64,000 nt of DNA from Anisodus tanguticus. Lineage: Eukaryota; Streptophyta; Magnoliopsida; Solanales; Solanaceae. A program made the position numbers and the translations under genes. The notes under the pieces were generated by a model, which had not been told where the DNA came from, ran no database searches, and saw only the letters and a list, made by a program, of their open reading frames with translations. This document shows, piece after piece, positions 20,807-32,800 of this stretch. The first letter of the stretch is position 1; each line of letters opens with the position of its first letter. The DNA lies in the NCBI GenBank assembly GCA_034509755.1, contig CM067556.1, positions 14,345,501 to 14,409,500 on the forward strand, in the 5' to 3' direction.

Positions 20807-23800
20807 CTACAACAACCTTCGAGCTTTATTATGTGTATTTTCCACACATTCAGAAAGGCATTGCAACAACTTCATTTCCAATGTTTTGAAATGAGCAATC
20901 TGCATTTGTAATTCCATCCTTTCCTTTCTCAGGTTTTTGTTCTCTTCCATGAGCAGCTGCCTTGTTGTATTCTCTCCGGCTCTAGCTAATAATGTGTTCT
21001 TTTCACAAGGATTTAAGTACGTAGGAAAGGCACTTGGCTCACATTTTTTCCTTGTTATTTCTGCTAGCAAATGCCTGCACCCTTTCTGGAACTTTTCATG
21101 CTGAAATTCCCACCGTTTTGATGCTACTTTCTTGAATCCCTATTCGTTTAAAAGTTATTTCAACAGCAATATAAGGAAATTTAAATAAAAGTGCATATAT
21201 TCAGAGGATGAATTCAATAAAATGGAGTAGGTAGTAGGTAGTGTTATTAATCTGTATTCCAAAAAACCAGTAAACAATAATAGTTGAATAATGAATAGAA
21301 TCAGTGTTGGAAAAATAAAAATATTTTTCAGAATATAATCGAGCCCACTTAGTTCAAAGTGTGTCCTTAAGGAAATTATTTCCCTCACAGTACTCGAGGT
21401 TGATGGAATATCCCCTCCCAGGATAGAACGATTATCTTACCAGAATAGTAGTACTCCAAATTCCGGTAGCGGCGAACCACTCAACAAAGTATATCACACG
21501 AAATTTGTTTATGCGAAGAAGAAGAAGTTTGTGTTGTTCGAAAAATTCGTAAGTAATATTCTCGAGGAATCAAACGAATTTATAGCCATGGAAGTACTGT
21601 TTCTGAAGGTTTGCAACCTTTCTGAACAGCCACTGAAAATGGTGGGAAATTTAAATAAGGAAAAGAAATCGGGTCGCGGGTCAGACACGCGGATCCGGCC
21701 GGATCGCGGGTCAGGGTCACTAACGGGTAGGATTGGATAAGTTAATTAATTTAATTAAATAATGATTAATTAAATAATTAAAAATTAAAGAAAATTTGGT
21801 CCAAAAAGATTATCAATCAATCAGATCATTTGACCAAATCCAAATCCAAATCCAAATCCGAATCCGAATCCGAATCCGAATCCGAATCCGAATCCGAATC
21901 CGAATCCGAATCCGAATCCGAATCCGAAGCCGAAGCCGAAGCCGAAGCCGAAGCCGTAGCCGTAGCCGTAGCCGTAGCCGTAGCCGTAACCGAAGCCGAA
22001 GCCGAGCCGAGCGAGCGAGCGACGACGGCGCGAGGGGTCCTTGCCCCCTCAACCCTTTTACTGACAAGAAGGAGTAATTCTACTTATAAGTAGAAGAACT
22101 TTTCTTTCCACTACCGATGTGGGACAAATGCTTATTTTATAAAGCAAGAGGGAACTCCCACTTTTCTTTCCACTACCGATGTGGGACAACTCCCACTTTT
22201 CTTTTCAATCATTTCCCATTCACCAATATCAATACCCAACAATCCCCCACATGAATGGGGAATGGCTATAATATAAAAGTGCGGACAAGTGTGATATACA
22301 AGCGAGAATTGACTGCATCTGGATAAGTAGGTTTCCCTTTGAACTTTCCGTAGTGAACTTATATCGGATATACTCGATCAATCGGTAGATTTGATATCTT
22401 TGAACTGTCGAACTTTGCTGTAATACCTAGACAACATAAGTCACACAATCAACCCTCAACCATTTATGGTTCTCACGGTTGTGTTCGTTTCAGCCATGAA
22501 CACTTCCTGGTTTCATGAGTGCGTAGAGAATGGGCCTTCACTGTCATTCCCCTTTAAAGCGGCTTACACTTAACACTCACATAGGTGATTTCTAAACATG
22601 TGGTCCTATAGCCACATTATCTGGTCATACACTGCCAGAATTAGATAATCATTAAAGAACCTTAATGCTTTATTAACTCATTAACAATCCATGAGGTTTT
22701 ATCCTTATTTCTGAACATTGTCTTCATCCGAGAATGGGTTGAGTTATTTGACAATGTTGATCCGTCAGTCACAACTTTGTTTGATCTCCTTGAACCTAGC
22801 TCTTGGGATCTCCAGTCTGCTAGGTAGAGTTACCGCCATGATGACTTGTCCTCGGCCTTAACCCCATTCCCATTGATGATCTACTAACTCCCTCTCTAGA
22901 TAAGCCTTTTGTAAGCGGATCCGCCACGTTATCTCTTGACTTTACATAGTCAATCGTGATAACGCCACTAGAGAGGAGTTGTCTAACGGTATTATGTCTT
23001 CGTCGTATGTGACGAGATTTTCCGTTGTACATTACGCTTCCCCGCCCTACCTATTGCTTTGCTTGATCGTCACAATGTATACATATAGGAGCCAAAGGTT
23101 TGGGCCGAATGGAATATCTTCTAAGAAATTTCGGAGCCATTCAGCTTCTTCACCGGCCTTGTCTAAAGCTATAAATTCAGATTCCATTGTAGAGCGGCCA
23201 ATGCATATCTGTTTTGATGATTTCCAAGACACTGATCCACCCCCAATTGTGAAAACATAACCACTCGTGGATTTAACTTCAGATGATCCGGTGATCCAAT
23301 TTGCATCACTATATCCTTCGATCACGGCGGGATATTTGTTATAATGCAAAGCATAGTCTTGGGTGTGTTTTAAATACCCCAAGACTCGTTTCATTGCCAT
23401 CCAATGAGTTTGATTGGGATTACTCGTGAATCGACTCAGCTTGCTTATAGCACATGCTATATCTGGTCGTGTACAATTCATAATATACATCAAACTTCCC
23501 AAAACTCGTGCATAGTCCAATTGTGAGTCACTTTCACCTTTATTCTTTTGAAGTGCAAAACTTACATCAATTGGAGTCTTTGCAACATTGAAATTTAAAT
23601 ACTTAAACTTGTCAAGTACTCTTTCAATATAATGAGATCGCGATAATGCTAGACCTTGTGGAGTTTTATGAATTCGATACCTAAGATCAAATCAAGAACT
23701 CCTAAGTCCTTCATATCAAATTTGCTAGCCAAAGATACGCTTCGTAGCATTTATATCGGTAATATCTCTACTCATTATCAACATGTCATCAACATATAAA

Positions 23801-26800
23801 CAAACAATGACTTCATGATTTGGAGTATTTTTAATGTAAACACATTTGTCACACTCATTAATCTTAAATCCATTTGCCAACATTGTTTGGTCAAATTTCG
23901 CATGCCATTGTTTGGGTGCTTGTTTAAGTCCATAAAGTGACTTAACAAGTTTGCACACTTTCCTTTCTTTACCAGGAACCACAAAACCCTCAGGTTGTTC
24001 CATGTAAATTTCTTCCTCCAATTCTCCATTTAAGAAAGTTGTCTTGACATCCATTTGATGGATCTCAAGACCATATACGGCCGCCAGTGCCACTAACACC
24101 CGAATAGATGTTATTCTTGTTACCGGCGAGTATGTGTCAAAGTAATCAAGGCCTTCTTTTTGTCTATAACCTTTGACCACAAGTCTTGCCTTATATTTGT
24201 CAATAGTGCCATCAGCTTTCATTTTCCTTTTAAAAATCCATTTTGATCCTAAAGGTTTATTTCCATGAGGAAGATCAACCAATTCCCATGTATGATTGTT
24301 CAAAATTGATTCAATCTCACTATTGACTGCCTCTTTCCAAAATGCTGAATCAGAAGAAGACATCGCTGCTTTAAATGTTTGAGGCTCATTTTCAAGCAAG
24401 AATGTCACAAAATCTGGTCCAAAGGAAGTAGATGTCCTTTGACGTTTGCTACGCCTTGCATCCTTTTTACTTGGTGTATTTTCCTTTGGTTCTTCCCGGG
24501 GTCGTTTAGATCTTTCACTTGACGACTCACATTCAGTTTTATACGGATAAATGTTTTCAAAGAATTCAGCATTATCTGATTCAATTACCGTATTAACATG
24601 TATTTCGGGATTGTCCGATTTGTGAACCAAAAACCGACAAGCTTTGCTTTGTTTGTAGCATAGCCAATAAAAACACAATCCACGCTTTTGGTCCGATTTT
24701 TACCCTTTTGGGCAAAGAAACTTGGACCTTTGCTAAACACCCCCACACTTTGAAATATTTCAAGTTGGATTTTCTTCCTTTCCATAGTTCATATGGAATA
24801 GATTGTGTTTTCTTGTGGGGCACCCCGTTGAGTATTCGGTTAGGCTTTGTAAGGATAGCCTCCCCCACAAGCTTTGCGGTAAACCGGAACTTATTAATAA
24901 GGCATTCATCATTTCCTTTAATGTTCGGTTTTTCCTTTCCGCAATTCCATTTGATTGTGGTGTGTAAGGGGCGATAGTTTGATGAATAATTCCATATTCT
25001 AAACATATCTCTGCAAAAGGAGATTCGTACTCTCCACCCCTATCACTTCTAATCATTTTTATCTTTTTATTCAATTGATTTTCCACTTCGTTTTTGTATT
25101 GCTTAAATGCATCAATTGCTTCATCCTTACTATTAAGCAAATACACATAACAATATCGAGTGCAATCATCAATAAAAGTTATAAAATACTTTTTCCCACC
25201 GCGAGATGGTATTGACTTCATATCACATATAACTGTGTGAATTAAGTCTAAAGGATTTGAATTCCTATCAATAGACTTATATGGATGTTTAACAAACTTA
25301 GATTCAACACAGATTTCACATTTAGATTTATTACACTCGAATTTAGGCAATACTTCTAAATTAATCAATTTTCGCAAGGTTTTGTAGTTGACATGTCCTA
25401 AATGAACATGCCATAAATCATTTGACTCAATAAGTAAGACGAAGCTGAATTTTTATCAATACTGTCAACAACCATTACATTGAGTTTGAAAAGGCCCTCG
25501 GTGAGGTAGCCCTTTCCTATGAACAAATCATTCTTACTTAATACAATTTTCTCACTAACCAACACACACTTAAACCCGTTTTTGACGAGTAGTCCGACTG
25601 AAACTAAATTCTTCCGAATTGTTGGAACGTGCATAACATTGTTGAGAGTCAGGACCTTGCCGGAAGTCATCTTCAGAAGTATCTTCCCATATCCTTCAAC
25701 CTTGGCATTGCGATATTTCCCATAAACGCAGTACCTCTTCGGGTCCAGCGGGAGCATAGGTTGCAAATGCTTCTTTTGTAGCGCAAACATATCGAGTGGC
25801 ACCAGAATCAAGCCACCACTCCTTTGGGTTTCCAACCAAATTGCACTACGATAGCATTGCATACAGATCATTCATATCATCATTCTTTTCCACAATATTG
25901 GCTTGTCCTTTTCCCTTGTTCTTTTTCGGGAGACGACAATCTGGGGCTTTGTGGCCAGCTTTCCCACAATTAAAGTAGTTGCCCTTGAACTTTTTCTTAT
26001 TGGAATCCTTCTCATTTCCAGAAGGCCCCTTCCTTTTCTTGTTCTTTTTCAGAGCAGCATCTTCAACAATGTTTGCCCCTTCAATTGGTGAAGTCTTACG
26101 GTACCTCTTCTCAGCGGTTTTGTTATCTTTCTCAATCTTGAGACGAATCACAAGATCTTCCAACTTCATTTCCTTTCTTTTGTGCTTAAGATAATTCTTG
26201 AAATCTTTCCATGAGGGCGGCAACTTCGCAATCATTGCAGCCACTTGGAATGCTTCATTTACTACCATACCTTCAGCAATAAGGTCATGGAAGATAGGTT
26301 GAAGCTCTTGAACTTGGGTTCCAACGGTTTTTCCATCCACCATTTTGTAGTCTAGGAATTTGGCAACCACAAACTTCTTCAAGCAAGCATCTTCAGTTTT
26401 GTACTTCTTTTCAAGTGCACTCCATAGTTCTTTGGAGGTCTCTACTGCGCACCGTAGACGTTGTACAAGTCATCTTATAGGGCACTCAAAATGTAGCCTT
26501 TGCACAAAAAATCAGCTGTTTCCAAGCCTCGGTAACCATGAACTTTTGGTTGTCGGGCATGTCGGCGGCGAGCACGGGAGGGTCCTCACTGGTGAACTTT
26601 TGCATACCAAGGGTGGTAAGCCAAAAGAACATTCTTTGCGCCATCCTTTAAAGTTGGCACCGGTGAACTTCGCAGGTTTCTCGGCCCGGTGGCACAATGG
26701 TACGGGTTGTAGGAGTAACCGTGGTGCGGAATTGCGAGAGGTAGTTCCGGTCTCAATTGCCATTATTCGTTTGTCACTTTGTCAAATCGACAAACTGTTT

Positions 26801-29800
26801 TAGTTAATAAAACCGAATAGCAATTCAATCACGGACTTAAACGATGAAGATTTTATTTCTTCAAATTGCAGGTATAATTATGAAACTTTAGTATTCCAAC
26901 GAAGTTTTTATATCTTCGAGTCGAATACTAATATTCATATGGAGTAGAAAACTGCACAAGTTTTAATCTCCAAACCGAGAATGCGAAACGATGAAGTTTT
27001 TATGTTCTTCAAATCGTTGTACAAGTATGAACTTTAATATTCCAACGAAGTTTTTATGTCTTCAAATCGAATATGAAATTTCACACGGAGTAGAAAACCA
27101 CACGGTTTTAGTCTCCAAAACAAAATACGAGATTAATCTAAAAATATAATTTCCTTAAGATTGTTATTAATCCGTATTCCAAAAAACCATAAACAATAAT
27201 AGTTGAATAATGAACAGAATCGTGTTGGAAAAATAAAAATATTTTTCGAATATAATCGAGCCCACTTAGTTCAAAGTGTGTCCTTAAGGAAATTATTCCC
27301 CTCACAAGTACTCGAGGTTGATGGAATATCCCCTCCCAGGATAGAACGATTATCTTACCGAATAGTAGTACTCCAAATTCCGGTAGCGGCGAACCACTCA
27401 ACAAAGAGTATATCACACGAAATTTGTTTATGCGAGAAGAAGAAGAAGTTTGTGTTGTTCGAGAAAATTCGTAAGTAATATTCTGAGGAATCAAACGAAT
27501 TTATAGCCATGGAAGTACTGTTTCTGAAGGTTTGCAACCTTTCTGAACAGCCACTGAAAATGGTGGGAAATTTAAATAAGGAAAAGAAATCGGGTCGCGG
27601 GTCAGACACGCGGATCCGACCGGATCGCGGGTCAGACACGCGGATCCGACCGGATCGCGGGTCAGGGTCACTAACGGGTAGGATTGGATAAGTTAATTAA
27701 TTTAATTAAATAATGATTAATTAAATAATTAAAAATTAAAGAAAATTTGGTCCAAAAAGATTATCAATCAATCAGATCAGTTGACCAAATCCAAATCCAA
27801 ATCCAAATCCGAAGCCGTAGCCGTAGCCGTAGCCGAAGCCGAAGCCGAAGCCGAAGCCGAAGCCGAAGCCGAAGCCGAGCCGAGCGAGCGACGACGGCGG
27901 CGCGAGGGGTCCTTGCCCCCTCAACCCTTTTACTGACAAGAAGGAGTAATTCTACTTATAAGTAGAAGAACTTTTCTTTCCACTACCGATGTGGGACAAA
28001 TGCTTATTTTATAAAGCAAGAGGGAACTCCCACTTTTCTTTCCACTACCGATGTGGGACAACTCCCACTTTTCTTTCCAATCATTTCCCATTCACCAATA
28101 TCAATACCCAACAGGTAGCATTCAGGAGGAGAAAAAAGTTGCAACAAATTGAACATTGATCAATTTTCTGTTGAAAATTTGCCTTTGGAGGGGAGGTGCG
28201 TCCACCCGTATTTAATGACTTAAACACTGGGGTTCCATATGTTGAAGGCTTTGTCTCTTCACACGTGCATAATCTACTAAGTGAGTAGATGACCGTAGGG
28301 CCAAGGATCGTTAAATTTTCCCAACGCTCGGGTCTATTTACACACGCCTAGCGATTCAAACTGTGACCCGAAAGTACGGGATGTTACAACATATGATCCG
28401 GTTACGCCCTAACCACGGGCAAGAGGTTGTTCATGTGAAGCAACACCACCTCTAAAGTAGAAGGGGTTGGAGATGTTGTCCTTAAAAAGGACTTTAGGGA
28501 ATGGGATCACTCTAAAAGGAGGTGATACATGTCCCAAACTTGATTTAAGGGACGCTGTTGGTCAAGCTGGTTTGAGACTAGTCCAACAGGTCTATAATAA
28601 CTAAGAATGGTACAGTATGTCTGTAGCTAAATGAATTATATATTTGTAATCAGTGCATCTATGCCATCATAGATTAAGACACGTTAAATAGAAAGTCATT
28701 CAAAAGCTATTTTGAGATTGTTGCCTTCTGTCGACATAAACCCTCAAAATGAATGTGAGGTAGACGAAGAGGCAAAATCATCTTTCCATTCCGTCAAAGG
28801 AATAGCGAAAGAAGCATCGCTCCTCTAGAACTTAGTCACACCTATTTGGGTGATTTGAAGTTTATACAAAATAGAGGGGGGAGACAAGTACGTTCTGACC
28901 TTCATTGATGATGGTACAACGTATTGTATCCTTTGTTTGTTGAAAAGCAAATATGAAGTTGTTGAAGCGAATAAGCACTACAAAGCAGAAGTTGAAAACC
29001 AACTAAGCCTACGGATTGAGGAATTCGTAGTGATAGAGGGGGAGAATGTGAAGCATCGTTCATCAAACGACTGCTCATTACTCACCTCAGTCTAACGGTG
29101 TTAGCCAAGCGCAAAGTCGTACGCCCAAATTATGTGGGGCAAGGCGATCCTTACCGCTAATGCGATTCTCAACAGAACTCCGCATAAGAATAAGGATAAC
29201 TCTCCGTGTGAAATATGGAAAGGATCTCACATACAAATGTTGTGATGTGGGGTGGCTTGGTATAGGTTGGAATACCGAAACAGGTCAAGTTGAACCTAAG
29301 ACTATAAATTGCATATCCACTGGATCTGCAAATAACAGTAGTGCATATCGCCTCTTGGTGACAAAGAATGCTGAATTATTTGAAGATAACTTTTCTTGAA
29401 AAGGAAAAAGGAGTAATTGCTCGAGTTTAACAAGAACCCGCGAGGGCTTGACTGTCCGGAACTAGATGTTCCGTATCTACAGGACTCGGAAGTTACTGTC
29501 TATCCGGAACTTAATATTCCAGATCTACAGAACACAAGGATTCTAGATGTTGAACCGAGACGGAGCAAAGAGGGGACAAAGACTTGTTCCAGGCCTTCTA
29601 GCTTGTATGGTTGAGAACAAACCATGGACAATTAACAAATAATTATCATCTCCAAAAGCGCTGCTTTAGAAAGAAGCTACAAAGAGAGAAATAGATTCCA
29701 TCATATAGAACCATACTTGTGTAATGGTTGATCTTCCTCCGGAAAAGAACATTTGGGTTGTAAAGGTGGATACTCAAAAGTGAGTACAAAGTAGATGGAT

Positions 29801-32800
29801 CTACTGACGAGTATAAGGCCTCGGCTACTTGGACATGTGCTCCCTTGTGAGTAGCTTAACATCCAGGGCCATTGCACTCTTGCGTGGAATGTATGTTGAA
29901 ACAACCTTCCTAACCGGAGAGTTGGAAGGGGGGGATCAGAGTTGGTTTGCTGGACTATTGGGCTTCTTCCTGAACTTTCATTTTGGTCCATGAAATGTTT
30001 ACATTTTGGTCCTGGAAGTTTCAGATAAAACATAAATAATGAATCTGACCACAGAAACATTGACTCTGAAGTTAGAAAGCTAACAGTTGGAAAACCAACA
30101 GTCTGAAAGTGGAAGTCATATTGAAACAAAGTCTCGATATGAAAGATATGGGTATCACAGATGACATCTTAGGAATTGGGATTTCTAAGACATCTAACGG
30201 ACTGGTCTAAATCCAAACTCAATTGTGAGATAGTTGACAGTCTCGTTGAAACCACCAATGGATATGAATCATATAACTGATTGAAATCATGGTGCACCCA
30301 TATACAAAGAGCGATATGTGCGAATCACATGTAGTTTAATGTATGTTATACACCACAACCGACCTGCTATTGGCTTACAAAGCAGATCAGTTGAACTAAG
30401 GTTCACCGATGATTCTAAAAATGATCGATAGAAGGCGTTAAGTCAGATATGACGATATCTGAAATATTCGCATATCTACGGATCATGGTATTCTGGATGT
30501 CCAGCAGTTCTGGGAGAACACAGTGATGCAAATTGGACATCAGATATGAAGAACACCAAAGCCACAAGTAAATGTGTATGGTGGGTCTTGGAAAATCCTC
30601 TAAGCAAACTTGCATAGGCCGATTCATGATGGAATCGGAGTTTATCGCTTTATACAAAGCATGAAAGAAGTTGAGTAACTTCACGACTCTTTAGAGGACG
30701 TCACTTATTGGGAGAAACCCGTGCCTTCAGTAGTTATACACTGTGGCTAGCCGGTCGGCTTCAGAAAGGACACGGATGACGGCGTCTGGACATATCTGTC
30801 AGGATTTGTCGGAGACATAAGACCGTATGGCAGTTGATCATCACGGGTGTCACTTCCTTGATTACTAATCAAAGGATATAGATGACCCTTTTAATTAAAG
30901 GACTACCCGAAGATCAAGTGTTCTGCCTGTCTAGGGGAATGGGCTTAAAACCCAAACAATACGAACCTTTGCGGTAGTAACCCAACCATACTGATTGGAG
31001 ATCCCAAGAATTTGGTTCAATGGGAAAACTAAGCTGCAAAAAGGTTGAGTTGAGCGCTTCGGTGGAAGCAAGAGCACTTCGGATGATGATTTCTATAAGG
31101 AAACATGAATCCAAAACTATTCCCGCGATAGACATTAAAGTGCTACATGCATGGTGGGTAAAGGTTAAGCTTCCAAACCTTTAACGATCCTCAAACGGTT
31201 GAGGTTAAGGTTGGGGAAACTTTAATGATTCCTAACACCTGTGAAGTGGGTATAGCAGGATACCTTGTAGGAGATCACCTATTTAAGTGCGAGTACAAGC
31301 CACCTCAAATGAACGCACTTAAGAATCCAAGTGTGTCTATGGCCACAACGGACAAAACAATAAGAAGAAAATGAATAAGGAGAGTTATTGTGTTGGTATC
31401 ATTGTCTTGGCTTACACTAAACACTGACGGTTCAAGACATCACGTTCACCGCGTAGTAAGTAAGTCCGGTGGTATTCAACTAGGGAAGGTTCAAAGAAGA
31501 AGCTACCTCTCCTGATGCAATATTCTTTCGCTGAAAGTAGGCACCTTATGTGTGCGCCAAAATCTCTTTCAAGAGGGGATTATTGGAAATTTGCCTTTGG
31601 TGGGGAGGTGCGTCCACCCATATTTAATGACTTAAACACTAGGGTTCCATATGTTGAAGGCTTTGTCTCTTCACACGTGCATAATCTACTAAGTGAGTAG
31701 ATGATCGTAGGGCCAATGATCGTCAAATTTCATTGAGAAATGAAAGCGATATTGGTCCACGAAGTAAGGTATTTGAGGCATGGAAATATGGTGTGGGACA
31801 AATCTACCACATCGGTGAGAAAATGAAGAATTGTTCTCTTTATAAGTCTCAAAATTGACTAAGGGTTTGGGACCCCAAGGGGTAACCCATGTGTTTGAAG
31901 GAGGGAGGACCTAGATGTGCTTGGGTTCAAGGCTAAGCCCACACGCGCGCCGCCGTCGCCCGCCCGTCCCATCCGGGCTCGGGTCTCGGGTCATGGGCCT
32001 TGGGCCTTGGGCTTCTTCTGATAACCCCAAATTATTTAATATTTACAATTTGATCCCTGGAGTTTCTGAAAAGATGAAATTGGGAATGATGGAAGGCAGA
32101 AAGTTTATGCCTACCGTTTGGGTTGATTTTTGGAGCGTTATTGCACATTAACCAGCCATTACTTGGCTGATTAACTCCCTCCATAAACAACGTTATTGCA
32201 CATTAACCAGTCATTACTTGACTAATTAACTCCCTCTATAAACAACCATTACTTGACTGATTAACTCCTTCCTTCAATGGCCATAATCAGCCATTACTTG
32301 GCTGATTAACTCCATCCTTCAATGGCCATAAACAGCCATTACTTGGCAGTTGAGGAGTCCCTCCCCTTATGCTATATATTGGAGCCTTTTGGCTCAATTG
32401 TAGGTGATTAGTTGTTGTTTTATCTTAGGAGACTATTGCCCGTTAACGTAAAAACATATATACGGAGCAATCTTGTCTTAAAGACAGAGAACCATCTCTC
32501 GACTCAGGCACAGTTGTAATAATCCAGATTTCGTGTTTCTTGATTCAGGTTATCAAGATTCAAGACTCAACAAGCTTGCGGCAGTTCTGAATTGCCTATT
32601 TGTTTATCCCTTCGAACACTTGTAATATTTATTTACTTCCCATACTGCTTTACATATCCAACATTTTCATAGTCTATATTGTACTCAAACTTGAAGTCAA
32701 TTTCTTTATTGTAAATTAAATAGTTATTGTCAAATAAGTTCGTCACAAAACCGTAAGGCGACAAGATGTGATCAAAATTTGACTTTGGACTAGGATGGTT

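Larger units (their letters stand above)
21242..28113 (-). mobile_element. Full-length Copia LTR retrotransposon in the Hsf intron
   Basis: The element is 6,872 bp with LTRs 21,242-22,241 and 27,162-28,113. On the minus strand the LTR starts TGTTGGGTATTG and ends TTAATAACA. The 5-bp direct repeat GGTAG flanks it (21,237-21,241 and 28,114-28,118). A polypurine tract (TGTGGGGGAT on the minus strand) abuts the left LTR. The LTRs are about 97% alike outside a hexanucleotide array (my estimate by eye), so the insertion is fairly recent. It sits about 100 bp from the Hsf intron acceptor. The site after the 5' LTR (ATCTTAAGGAAATT) is not the usual tRNA-Met primer site. Confidence 0.93.

Noticed and set aside
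21834..22001. Possible CRISPR-like array
   Set aside because: A 6-bp tandem repeat without spacers in a plant LTR is not a CRISPR array.
21796..22093. Frames giving long Arg-Ile, Arg-Ser or Ser-Glu dipeptide runs on both strands
   Set aside because: The hexanucleotide array keeps every frame open. It lies in an LTR and varies between LTR copies.
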